Of a stretch of DNA of 64,000 nt, positions 21,481 to 32,243 are shown piece after piece. Origin of the DNA: Fragilariopsis cylindrus CCMP1102 (taxonomy: Eukaryota; Bacillariophyta; Bacillariophyceae; Bacillariales; Bacillariaceae). The DNA lies in assembly GCA_900095095.1 (NCBI GenBank), contig FMBT01000375.1:62001-126000 (forward strand). Direction: 5' to 3'. The notes beneath the pieces are model-generated. The model was not told where the DNA came from. It saw only the letters and a program-made list of their open reading frames with translations, and did not search any database. How positions within the stretch are numbered: the stretch's first letter is position 1; every line of letters begins with the position of its first letter. The position numbers were made by a program, and so were the translations under genes.

Positions 21481-23358
21481 ATGATGGCTTCTAATACTAC
21501 TTCTTCGTTGTCATCTTTAACACAAATAAAAAACAAGCAGAAGCAGTCGTCGTCGTCGAAGCAGTCAAAGCAGTCGAAGTCGATTCTTCATTTTGTTATT
21601 CCGATTGCAATACTATTTTGTTTCATATGTAATAATTTTGCTCTACGTAACAATGCTTTATTCTTACCTTCTTCTTCTTCGGCAGCGGCGGTTGATGCTG
21701 ATGACGTAATAAACTCAGCAACAGTAGTACTATCAGAATCAGCAGCAACAGCAGCAGCAATAATTAAAATCAAAACCATTACAATAAAACCAGCCACAAC
21801 AACGACAACGACGACGACAACAGACGAAAAAACAACATCAAAAGTATCAAAATACGATTTCAATTTACAATGCAATATAAGTGGGACATATGTTTTACAA
21901 CAACACGGTAACGGACAACAATTTCAATATCATTATTACGCTAGTAGTGATGATTATAGAAATCGAGATCGAGAAACAGAAACAGATTATATAGATAAAG
22001 AAACAATTGCAACACCAGGAATACTTTATGCTGTTGGTGGTACAGAAGAATTTTTAATAACAGCATTTGTACCTGTTATTGATTATTTAAGGAATGGACT
22101 TGATATACCTAATTCAATAGAAAGACAACAACAGCGTGATTTCTCAACAAATAGTAATCAACAACAACATCAAACGCAGCTTAAACAACAACAACAACGA
22201 TGGGCAATAGCAACAGAACCACATTTATGCAACTCAAAAATATTTCAAAAATCAATTAGAACATTTTTTGATGTAATAATAATAATAACAAAAGATCAAT
22301 TACAAAAAGAATATACGAACAATACAAATGAAATATCATGGGATCCGTATACAGACAACACTACGGACACGGATGATGAGGATGAGGATGATGATGAGGA
22401 TGAACCAACAGCTAATACTTCCACTCCCACGTCAAATTTCCTCCAGAATAATACACACGATAACGGGCGAAATAGAATTAGAATTAGAAATAGAAATATG
22501 AGACGAAAATTATTATCATATGATGTTGTTGGTACAGGATCTAAAATTGAAAGACGGGATACAAAATTGCGTCATCATGTAAAAGCAATTAAAGTTATTG
22601 GACTAAACGAGGCACCTTTCGTACCGTATACAATGTTTATTGATGTTGATATGATACCATGTATAACAAATTTTGCTTCAACGTTATTAAATAAGACATT
22701 ATTAACATTGTTTAATAACAATAATAGACAACAGCAGCAGCATCAACAACAACACCAACAAAATCAAGACTATTTTGATATTGCATTAACAAGTGAACGG
22801 AAACCAAAAAAGAATAAGCAGAGTAAAGGTAAAGAATATGATAATATGTATGATATAGAACATTATTATTTGAATAATAATAAAATAGATTATAAACAAG
22901 ATAATGGATCTGGATATGGTTATAATTTACATAATTCTGCATGTTTAATATTAAATATGACATCACACAAAACAATTGAATTGTTACAAAGATATAAAAT
23001 ATTATTCTTTAACATACCATCATCTGAACCTGTACTGCCAAATACACGTGATCAACCAAGTTTAGGTAAAGCAATGTATGATATGATGATGATGATAGTG
23101 ATGCATTCAATAGATAGTAACAACTCAAATACAAACAGCACTACTATCAACAATAGCCACAACCACAATGCTGATTTACAAATGTTAAAACATATTGATA
23201 TGAATTATGTCTGTAGAAGTAAATTAACTGGGAAAAAGAATAATAATTGTGATAGATCACGAGCACACATTAATGAAGATGGGGAGAAGGAGAAAAAAGA
23301 AGAGGAAGAAGAATATTGTTTACTTGCACATAAAATTAAAAAATTACCCACCACTTAA
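21481..23358 (+). CDS. Type II membrane glycosyltransferase-like protein (GT-A type)
   Basis: 625 residues. A basic Ser/Lys N-terminus is followed by one membrane anchor (~35-52, HFVIPIAILFCFICNNF), the topology of Golgi glycosyltransferases. The luminal part has GILYAVGGTEEFLITAFVPV (~180-200), VKAIKVIGLNEAPFVPYTMF and a DxD-type motif in FIDVDMIPC (~386-394). Towards the end are HNSACLILNM and RDQPSLGKAMYDMM. This order fits the nucleotide-diphospho-sugar transferase superfamily: acceptor loop, DxD, then a late RDQxxL motif as in several diatom and algal transferases. Donor and acceptor are not predictable. Gln, Asn and Asp tracts separate the blocks. Single exon. Confidence 0.7.
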   Translation: MMASNTTSSLSSLTQIKNKQKQSSSSKQSKQSKSILHFVIPIAILFCFICNNFALRNNALFLPSSSSAAAVDADDVINSATVVLSESAATAAAIIKIKTITIKPATTTTTTTTTDEKTTSKVSKYDFNLQCNISGTYVLQQHGNGQQFQYHYYASSDDYRNRDRETETDYIDKETIATPGILYAVGGTEEFLITAFVPVIDYLRNGLDIPNSIERQQQRDFSTNSNQQQHQTQLKQQQQRWAIATEPHLCNSKIFQKSIRTFFDVIIIITKDQLQKEYTNNTNEISWDPYTDNTTDTDDEDEDDDEDEPTANTSTPTSNFLQNNTHDNGRNRIRIRNRNMRRKLLSYDVVGTGSKIERRDTKLRHHVKAIKVIGLNEAPFVPYTMFIDVDMIPCITNFASTLLNKTLLTLFNNNNRQQQQHQQQHQQNQDYFDIALTSERKPKKNKQSKGKEYDNMYDIEHYYLNNNKIDYKQDNGSGYGYNLHNSACLILNMTSHKTIELLQRYKILFFNIPSSEPVLPNTRDQPSLGKAMYDMMMMIVMHSIDSNNSNTNSTTINNSHNHNADLQMLKHIDMNYVCRSKLTGKKNNNCDRSRAHINEDGEKEKKEEEEEYCLLAHKIKKLPTT

Positions 23359-23382
23359 GATAATATAAACACGTGTAATGTA

Positions 23383-23388
23383 CTGTCA

Positions 23389-23424
<36 letters not shown>

Positions 23425-23455
23425 TATATATAGTATTATTGAGATGAGAGTGACA
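23383..23455. repeat. (TC)n(TA)n microsatellite flanked by a 10-bp inverted repeat
   Basis: TGTCACTCTC and GAGAGTGACA bracket a CT run and an AT run just 3' of the glycosyltransferase-like gene. As RNA it would form a long hairpin in the 3' UTR. Confidence 0.75.
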
Positions 23456-23548
23456 TTCTTACACATACACACACGCCTGCACGAAGAGAAATAGTGAAAT
23501 ATGCTAAATAGACCTACAATAAAGATTAAAAATAGACCACTGCAGAAC

Positions 23549-23702
23549 TACGAAGTTATTCTTACTAGAAAGTAGAGAGAAGTTGTTTTAAGTTATGCGT
23601 TATGATATTTTATGAGCTAAATATATATAAGTAAATGTATGTAATAAGGAGCGCGTGCTACGAAAGTGCATCACGCATAGCGTAATCTGAATTCTCGTGA
23701 CA
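23549..23702 (-). repeat. 3' LTR
   Basis: 154-bp direct copy of 31037-31190. On the minus strand it runs TG...TA. Confidence 0.95.
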
Positions 23703-23711
23703 CTCCCTTTA
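23703..23711 (-). other. Polypurine tract
   Basis: On the minus strand TAAAGGGAG abuts the 3' LTR, the position expected for plus-strand primer formation. Confidence 0.75.
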
Positions 23712-23770
23712 GTTCGATAGAACTTAGAGTTTTATTAAAAACTCCCTCTGGAAAGTAAGTTAATGAGTAG

Positions 23771-26700
23771 TTACCAACCCATGGATAGAAGACGACAGTC
23801 AGCAAACATCATTGGACCTAATGGTTTAGTAAGGTAGTCTGCTTTTTGGTCTTTAGTAGGACAGTGAATGATTTCAATTTCTTTTGGTACTAGCCATGAT
23901 CGAAACCAGTGTAATTTTAAAGCATAAAATTTGGATCGAGGCGTATTCCGTCCTGGTTCAAGCTTAGCTAATTTAAGTGCTCCCATATTATCTTCATGGA
24001 CAGTTGCTTTGAATGTTAGTAATTTGGTTGTTGTAAAGTTAAGTCCTTTATTGATTGCTTTGGTTACTTCAATTAGTGGTATAGCAGCTCTCAATGACAT
24101 TGATAGAGCAGTATATTCAGATTCCATAGTCGAAGTTGCAATACATGGCTGTAGTTTGGAACACCATACTACGGCACAGCCCATTACTTCAATGATATAG
24201 CCTGTTCTTGACTTTACTGCATCCGGATTGGTACCTTGTTCCGTACCCCATCCACTTGCAAATGCAGCATCAACATATACATCAATTTTGAATGTTGTTT
24301 CTTTTAAATTTGGTTTAAGAATCAGTCCACCATCAATGGTTCCTTTCAGATAGCGTCCGATTCGTTCTAATGCTAGTTCGTGAGATCTCTTCGGGTTGAA
24401 TGTATAGCGTGATGTTTGTGAGGTTGCAAAGGATATATCTGGTCGAGAATGTCCTTGTAAATATTGTAGCATACCGTTTACAGATGCGTAGTTGTATAAT
24501 TCGTGTGCTGGTTCGCCATCTGCATCAAGAGGTAAGAATGCGTCTGCTGGTGTTTTGGTTGGTGGTGTATCGTCATCGAGATGTAAGGCTTCAACAATTC
24601 GTTGTGCTAGGCCACTCTGCCTAAGTGTAATTGTGTCATTATCTGGATCTCGATCGAGTAGAACACCTAAATAACCAGCAACGTCTGATTCTTCTTCAAA
24701 TAGCATTCCTATTTCTTTCATTCTTTTTGTTAAGATGTTAACTTCTTCTGGTGACTTGTAAACAAACAGAGCATCGTCAACATAGATAAGACAGATTACT
24801 GTTGGTGAAATGAATAAACAAGGATCAGCATCTGATTGTCTGAAGCCAAGTTCTTCTAATTTATTCTTGGTGTGTATGAAGTATGCTCGAGGGGCATCTT
24901 TCAGTCCGTATATAGCTCTTTTTAATTTCCAAACCTTGCCTTTTACAGCAAATAGCTTTGGCATTTCAACGTAGACATCATGATCAATTGGTGCTTGCAA
25001 GAATGCAGCAGTATAATCAATTTGTTTGTTTTCTAAATGTAAAAGTATAGTCATAATGAGTACTACACAGACAGTCATCCATTGTACGACAGGTGCGAAG
25101 GTTTCGAAGTAGTCAACTCCTTCAATTTGTTCGAAGCCTCGAGCACATATACGTGCTTTTAGCTTTCTAATGGCACCATCTGGGAAACGTTTACGACGAA
25201 ACGCCCAGACTGAGGAGACAACGTTCATCCATGATTGTTTATTAACAACAATAAATGCTTGCATTTTCATTAGTGTATCGATTTCTATTTCCATTGCTTT
25301 CATGAAACCTGAAGCGTCAGGCCCATTCATTGCTTCTTTTAACGTTGGATTATCTTCTTTGTTTACAACAGCAATTAACAGTGCTGGATTAAAGTATTCT
25401 AACAGTTTTATGCCCTTTTCATAGACTATATTCTTTTGCAATTCACAATTGAATGCATCTAAGGTTGTTGTTGTAGTTGATAAGACGTTAATAAATTTAG
25501 ACCAATCAATACAGGTCAGGTAGTAGGAGTTGAGTTGATGTCGTTGAACTTTAGGAAGGTTTTGTCGTTCACTTGTATAGGTGGTTTTGGATGGGCCTCC
25601 TTGGCTGGTTGTGCGTCCTCGACTTTTACTTGGAAGTTTGATGTTTAGTGCATTACAATAGTGTTCTGAGGGTGTAGTATTTGAAGAATAGTTAGTAATG
25701 TGATGATTTGATGGATCTAATTTCTCGGGAGCTTGTCCAAAGTTCGATCTTGTGGAGCGACGAGGTCCCGGTGATGGGTCAGGGGTAGCTTGAGGTAGTG
25801 AAGTGGGTGATGATGGATTAAATATTGTTCGATCAAGGAGAGGTGGTACGTTTGTTGATTGAGATTCTATTGCAGTTTCTGTTGATGTATCATTTGGCGT
25901 GTTACTGCCAGTTGGTAATGAGGGTGCGTGAGAATGATGTTGATTTTCATGATGAATTGTATTGTCATTGATATCGTTAGAGAAGGGAATGAAGTCAGGA
26001 GGTAGTGTGACTTGCCCATTTTCGTTAGGTTCAATAGAGTGATGACGATCGACAGTACGTACTAGGCACTCCCATACGTTGTAGTCGAATATTCCATCAG
26101 ACCATACTGTACTGAATGTATCATCAAAGATACAGTGATATTGGGGACTGATTGCTCCAGTTTCTGGATTTAAAACAAGGTGAACAGTTGATGAGTGGTG
26201 CTTGCTAACGCCAAGATAGATTCCACGACGGCTTCTCATCTTCCATTTCGGTATTTTCTTTGAATCTTGTAGTCGAGGATCAAGGACATACACTGGACAT
26301 CCAAAGACATGAGATCGTGTAAGATGATTAAAGTTACTGAACATAGTACCTGTAAGTTTTTCTATTGGTGACAGTCGCATATCGCGAATTGGTAGATGGT
26401 TGTGCATGTAAACAGCGTAGTCTACAGCATATGGCCAGAGATTTTCACAGTTCTTCGCCATTTGAGGCCAGTGAAGTAAAAAGTGAAGCAGGTTTGCTCT
26501 ACTCCAGTTGAAGGTAGTTTGAATTTGTCTCTCTGCTAGCACTTGATGATGTGCGCCTACGCCTGAGTGTGATGTTGGAAGTTGTTGCTGTACTGCACAG
26601 TCAGCAGTCCATGCTTTTGATCGAAATGGGTGATTGTCTGCATGAAATTGATTGATCTGAATACCAAATTCATCGAACTTGTTTTCACATAGGTGCTTGC

Positions 26701-28681
26701 TTTCGATGGTTGATACAGCGGTTAGGTTGATTTGATGGTTATTGAAGACATAGTTTGTAGCATGATCGATGAAGATGGTGCCACCGACATACTGCTTAGA
26801 TGACGATTCAAGTCCTTTTGTGTGTTGTAATCTTCCTTTTGACGGTGACATGTATTGATCACACGATACTTTGTTGCCTGGGTACAGATCTCCTGCAGTA
26901 AGTGCTCCCTCTAGAGCTATATTCTTGATTTAGGTTGATGAGTCAGGTGTTCTTCGTTTTTGTTTAGCATACTGACATGCTGTACAGATGCATACAGAGC
27001 AAGTTGTTGTACCGGTTTCTTTTGGTACTACCATTTGTGGAATAAATTCACCGCGAACTTGGGAACCTTTTGGTTGTTGGGGTTTGCTAAGTATCATCCT
27101 TACTCGATTAAGGTCACAGTGACACCATCGACAGTGCCACTTTAATAATTCTAGTTGTGATGGATTAAGATTGAAGTTATCGCGATTGAAAACGCTTCGG
27201 TCGATAAGGCTGTTGCTATTAAAGACACTTTTACTCGAGAGTGTGTGGACATAAGATAGTAGGTGAGACTTTCTTCGGGATTGAAGTGAGCTCTTGGTTA
27301 ACATGAATGGTAGGTTGTTTGATTTGTTAAAGGGAAAGCGAAGAACAGTACCACACTTCAGTGTGAAGAGGATTCCGTTATGATCAATAAGTAGTCTTGC
27401 TGTTTTATTATTGCCAATGTAAACTTGTGGAGAGAATAATCGAATACCAGCGTCAGGGACGAAGTAAGCTTCAGTTCGAAGCATTCGTTGAGTCCCATCG
27501 ACGTCTTCAATATCCCAGTTTACGATGCCTTGACCACAGACTTGAGTTGAGCCGTTAACTTGTTTAAGTTCCTTGAGGTCTGCTTGATTAATAATTCCAT
27601 CTTCAAAGTCGGAACCAAGTGGTGTAATTGATCCGCTAGCTCCAGTATCGATGACTACTGGAGCCTCATCGTCACGAGATGAGACGTAAATAGCAGAGGT
27701 GAGATCAGTACAGTTGTCGAGAGTTGTATCGTAATGAAATACGTGAGATTTCAGCTGTTTTGCCTGAAATAGTATGCTTGAATAGAGGTGAGTAGAAGGA
27801 TCGAGTAGAGTGTATCTTGAATTGGAGAAAGGTGGTAGTTGTAAGTACTTTAGAGCGTGATAGTATGATAATACGTCGATAGAATCTACGAGTGATGTGA
27901 TAGCAGCAGTTGAAGTTGGAGATATATGAGGTGGGTCTGGAGGAATCCATGTGGGTGATTGGTTTTGTACGTCGTAGTAGACTTCATCGTGGTATGTGTA
28001 CATGTTAGGAGGCATGGTGATTGCGTCAAAGTAGTCAGTTAGTTCAATGTTGATAAGTAATTGCTTGCGTTGTTGTCGGAGGCGTGCTTGCTTAATGCGA
28101 GACTGCCTGCTTGGTGAATAGATGGATGTGGTGTTTGAGGAATGGAGTGGTTGATTTTGCCACCACACATGATTGCGATTGACGTGAAGTCCTCTCTTGC
28201 CATGACGGCCAGATGAGCACTGGTGAACTCGGAACAGAGATGATTTGTACTTGGTATGATGGTAGTGGAATGAAGGTAGTATTGTTGATAATAAGTTCAT
28301 CAGTAGTAATGGTGGTGATATTAACCAAAATAGAAACAGAAAGACTGTATCTACAGTGATATTTGGTTCAATAATTTTCTCTATAAACCAAAATAAGATT
28401 TCCGCTGTTGTTTGACATATACAGTCAATGACGGCACGAGTCGTCATCCAAAATAGAAAGTCAAAACAGTTCCAAAGCCAAAATGCATCAATGAGGAGCA
28501 ATGAGAGGAAGTCTTCGTATCCGTCTTCAATGCATGTCATTATACACTCTTCACTCCAGTCGGGTGTTGTGTAGTGGTTCCATAGCGAGACTGCAAATGT
28601 TCTAAAGCAGCTCCATAGCCAGAATGCACACATGACGAGCGGCGAGAGGAAATCTCTCCATCCGTCTTCAATGCATGTCAT
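23771..28681 (-). CDS. pol: Pol polyprotein of the copia element, one internal stop
   Basis: One reading frame from the ATG at 28681 to the TAA at 23773-23771, interrupted by a single in-frame TAA at 26932-26930. Order: an N-terminal hydrophobic segment (residues ~10-135) including a partly duplicated MTCIEDG unit; aspartic protease VVIDTGASGS (~342-351); integrase zinc-binding-like WHCRWCHCD...CSVCICTACQ; after the stop, the integrase core (FIDHATNYV, IQINQFHADN) and GCPVYVLDP; reverse transcriptase with CARGFEQIEGVDYFETFAPV and the catalytic LIYVDDALFVY; RNase H ESEYTALSMS; and the tail DYLTKPLGP. It starts 16 bp after the gag TGA and in the same frame. Confidence 0.93.
26930..26932 (-). 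other. In-frame TAA stop inside the integrase region
   Basis: Upstream codons read RRTPDSST and downstream codons read IKNIALEGALTAGDLYPGN in the same frame. The stop is therefore one codon in an otherwise continuous polyprotein. Confidence 0.9.
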
Positions 28682-28696
28682 TAGGCTATCTTCATG

Positions 28697-30719
28697 TCAG
28701 TGTTTGTGGTTCAAATTGCTGAGGAAGGCACCAAAACCTGAGAGATTAGTTCCCATGTTTTGAATGTTTGCTTCCATGCGACGCAACTCATTCTTTTCTT
28801 CTGTTGTAAAACCAGTTTCTTGCGTCATTGCGGTAGCATCGTCACCAGTTCCGGGTGATGATGGTGGTGGATTAGTAACTTGGGTAGGAATAGAGGCATC
28901 ACCACCAGCATTATTTAAAGCTCCAGGTGGTGTATCCGGAAGACCGGATGCCGGTGTGCTATCTTTTACCCAAGAGGAATGTCCATTCCAAGTGTATGGT
29001 ATGCCATATATAACACGTTTGTTGTTTTCAGAGGGCTCAGGAGCACGCCATTCAGGGAATTTGCCTCCTTCGCCTCCGTTGCCTGTAGTTTTATCATTGT
29101 TTCGTTGCATTCGTGCAGATCGTTTAGCTTCAAGATACTTTTGACGGTTACGTTCACACTTATCTTTGTCAATTGGTAATTTGCACTTGTTCATAGTGCA
29201 GTTTTCTTTGTCACAATTCCAGCAACGAATGTTCTTTCCAATGACTGCGAAGGAAGATTTTGCTTTAGAGAGTACTGCTGCATCCCAGATACCAGCATCA
29301 AACAATTGTTTGTGGAATTTGACTGCTGTATTGAAGACCTTCTTCAGAATAAGGGGTGTGTTGATTTTGTCTGTTTCATCACAAAGCTCAGCCAGTTCGA
29401 GGCTGCCTTGGTATTGTTCCATTTTCTTATTAAACACGTCCACACTTGTTGTAGCACAGACAGTGATCATGTCAATGACGAATTTGTCTGGTAGGGGGTA
29501 TTTACCACTACCGTCTTCTCGCATTGCTTGAATGGTTTTTGCGCCTGCCTTCAGGACTTTAATTGCTTCAGGGACATCATCTTTGCCATCCGAGGCAATG
29601 TTGTAGACTCTGATTGTAGATTCTAGTGCAGCAAGACTGTCTTCGTTAGCAGACAGAACTGAATTGGTTAATAATTTGAAGAATAGTGGACCACCCCGTT
29701 CACGTTTTTCGTAGGAGTGAAGTTCTTTGTCAGTATCGTCGTATAGGACGGCGTCCACATGATTCTTGAAGTGAAGGTAGCTCCAGTTCATATCCTTTCC
29801 ATAGGAATGTTTCTTGTTGTCCTTGTCCTTGTAATGGCCATGGAGGTTCCACCATGCGCAGCTGAGAGCTACTTGTTTGGTTGTTAGTTTGCGAAAGTCG
29901 GTAAGCACATTGGCAGTTTGGATATCACTTCCATCAAAGTTTAGCTTGAGAGCTACGCGCTTGAGGGTTGGATCTTCAGGGAAGACAATGCTGGTGAAGG
30001 GTTCTTTCATGTCATATTTGGTGAGTACAGTACTCGTGGCTTCAATCGTATCCATGATACTTCGACTCTGAAGCAAGCGCTCAATGCTCTTCATGCTTGT
30101 TTCAGGTTTCTTGTAGTTGGTGTATTGATTCTTGCATAGGCTCTCAATCAGCTTGCGCTCATGATCAGAGCCAGGTTCCGGACGATTTTGCTTAGAAATT
30201 ACAACACCAACGTTGTAATCGGTGTTCTGTTCTGGTTCAGTATCATCGAACTCGATCGAGACTCCACCAATTGTATATTTGACTGACATACTTTCGTTTT
30301 CTTTTTCTTTTTCTTTTTCGTTTTCCACCAATTGTATATTTGACTGACATACTTTCGTTTTCTTTTTCTTTTTCTTTTTCGTTTTCTTTTTCGTTTTCTT
30401 CTTCTTCTTTTTCTTCTTCTTCGTCTTCAGTACGTCCGAACAGCGAAGTAACCAAACCGATGTCTTGTTCTAAGGTGCGGATTTGGTCTTGTGGTGATGG
30501 TAAGAGTTGATCTTGATCTTGATCTTGATCTTGTTGTTGTAGTGGGTTGCCGATTAGAAGCTGTCTTTCTGCTCTTGTTCTAGTTCGAAGCGGTGTTAAG
30601 ATTGTGTTAAAAGCAGTTCGGAGAAAGCTTTGGTGTTGTACTGGACTATCTTCGTCGTTGTCGTTGTTGTTGTTGTTGTTGTTGTTGGTATCCTCAATAT
30701 CTTGGTTGTTGTTTGCCAT
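28697..30719 (-). CDS. gag: Gag of the copia element, frameshifted by a 61-bp duplication
   Basis: ATG at 30719-30717 (MANNNQDIED, Asn/Asp/Glu-rich start). The N-terminal frame ends at 30243, because a 61-bp direct duplication (30264-30324/30325-30385) shifts the frame by one. The rest of Gag (MSVKYTIGGVSIEFDD ... LSNLNHKH) is open to the TGA at 28699-28697 in the frame that the N-terminus would have without the extra copy. Near residue 380 of the main frame lies a zinc-knuckle-like CWNCDKENCTMNKC, with C-x2-C-x4-C-x4-C spacing instead of the usual CCHC. Gag and pol are in one frame, separated only by TGA. Confidence 0.88.
30264..30385. repeat. 61-bp perfect tandem duplication in gag
   Basis: Each copy begins ccaccaattgtatatttg and ends in a ctttttcttttt/cgtttt stretch. 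The unit length of 61 is not a multiple of three. Confidence 0.9.
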
Positions 30720-31024
30720 GGTTGTACTTCTATATTAAAAAAGTATGTTGTAAAAAGTATCTTTTTGTAAATCGATCTTTCGATCAAATTTAGGTTGATT
30801 TGGGTTGGTAAAGGGTGTTGGTTGTAGTTGTAGAATGGCTTCGCCAAAGGTGATTGATTTGTGTCAATAATAAATGTATGTTAATATACGGTAGTTACTT
30901 ATATGTCAATAAGGTGATTGGTAAAGTGTCGAAACCTATGTCTGACGTCGCATCAAGGGTTCTTTTAATTTGCTCTTAACTCGAGGAGTTTGTTAAAATG
31001 TCAACTCAGAGATGGAGTTGATTT

Positions 31025-31036
31025 GGGCTCATAACC
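31025..31036 (-). promoter_or_regulatory. Primer-binding site matching initiator tRNA-Met anticodon arm
   Basis: Directly after the 5' LTR the minus strand reads GGTTATGAGCCC. This is complementary to GGGCUCAUAACC, the anticodon stem-loop (CAU) of initiator tRNA-Met. Drosophila copia and yeast Ty5 use the same internal site, primed by a half-tRNA. Confidence 0.8.
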
Positions 31037-31190
31037 TACGAAGTTATTCTTACTAGAAAGTAGAGAGAAGTTGTTTTAAGTTATGCGTTATGATATTTTA
31101 TGAGCTAAATATATATAAGTAAATGTATGTAATAAGGAGCGCGTGCTACGAAAGTGCATCACGCATAGCGTAATCTGAATTCTCGTGACA
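31037..31190 (-). repeat. 5' LTR
   Basis: 154 bp that look identical to 23549-23702. Being on the minus strand, it is the promoter-bearing LTR. Confidence 0.95.
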
Positions 31191-32243
31191 AGAACTGTAC
31201 ACTACTCTAGACTCTACAGTACTAGTAGTATTAATAGAGAAATCTATTCCTATATTCGATAGTCGAGTCGAGTGAGTCGGAACGCAATACGTTGAAAATT
31301 TCAGAATAATGCAGAGATGTCATAGTAACAACCAATTAAAATCATTCATTCATTCTAGTATCTAGCTAGATAAGCTAGTACGTACAGTAGTAACGTTAGT
31401 AGATGAATCTACTTAAGTAGATGAATCTACTAACGTTCTTACTAGTGATTCGAATTCGTCAAAAAAGAACGATACTTCGACGTTGAACGTCCGTCCGTTC
31501 AGTAAAATCACTGCCCCTTCTGCCCTAGAATGAGATGCGTCGCATGCACGATTTAACAGAAACTACAGTACTACTAGTAGAACACAGCAGCACGAGAACG
31601 TGCGTAGTTCTTGTACAGCAAACGGGACAGAAATATTGTTCTGTCTGAAACAACAATTGCTTGAACCAATCGAAAAAGCAAACCAAACAAGAACATCACC
31701 ATCCTACTAGTACTCGACTCACTCAACACACGACATTCAAGTACAGTACAAGTAGTACCTCTATTGAAGAAGGAATCTTCGCGTTCCAGTGAAGCATTAC
31801 AGTACCGGTAGCAAACAAAAGAGACGCACCAAACAAAAAAAAAACCCAAGACGTTACCAGCACATGCCATACAGTACTACCTCTATTTGTAACGCTTGCG
31901 TTCTTCCCTTCCGCAGTGAAGAATTATCTTTCTTTTCTGCTTGGCTGAACCTCATATACAAGTTAAATACAAATGTTTGGTCGTAGTTCTTGTACTACTA
32001 CTACACCACTACAACGACAGGTCCCACATAGACACAAAGAGACAGAAAACTTACTTCAAATACACGATTATCAGTCCCAGCAGAATCAAGAAAGTGATAG
32101 TAGTTTTGACAACACAACAACACACGACGCAACAACCGAAAATAATAAAAGTAATATGATAAGACGCCGACCGAATAGAAATGTGGGAGGAGGAGTAGTA
32201 GAAGCAGGAGAAAGAATTGAGACGTTGGAATTCGTCTTCGTCG
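31191..32243. other. Intergenic / 5' region
   Basis: Rich in GTACAGTAC and ACTACTAGTAG motifs (31195-31240, 31385, 31565, 31735). An alternative upstream frame (31973-32266, ending VVEAGERIETLEFVF) might be a 5' exon of the next gene. Confidence 0.5.
31392..31437. repeat. Nested 46-bp inverted/direct repeat
   Basis: AACGTTA...TAACGTT bracket two direct copies of GTAGATGAATCTAC, each itself a 6-bp inverted repeat with a GA centre, around a central TTAA. Confidence 0.85.

Larger units (their letters stand above)
23549..31190 (-). mobile_element. Complete Ty1/copia (CoDi-type) LTR retrotransposon
   Basis: 7.64-kb element on the minus strand. Two 154-bp LTRs (23549-23702 and 31037-31190) look identical by eye, begin TGTCACGAG and end AACTTCGTA. 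A perfect 5-bp target duplication AGAAC lies at 23544-23548 and 31191-31195. Internal order is PBS, gag, protease, integrase, reverse transcriptase, RNase H, PPT, which is the copia order. LTR identity and an intact target duplication mean recent insertion. Gag and pol nevertheless contain a frameshifting duplication and internal stops, so this copy is probably not autonomous unless the stops are read through. Confidence 0.95.

Noticed and set aside
28766-29144. Plus-strand 126-codon ORF inside the retrotransposon
   Set aside because: Antisense shadow of gag.
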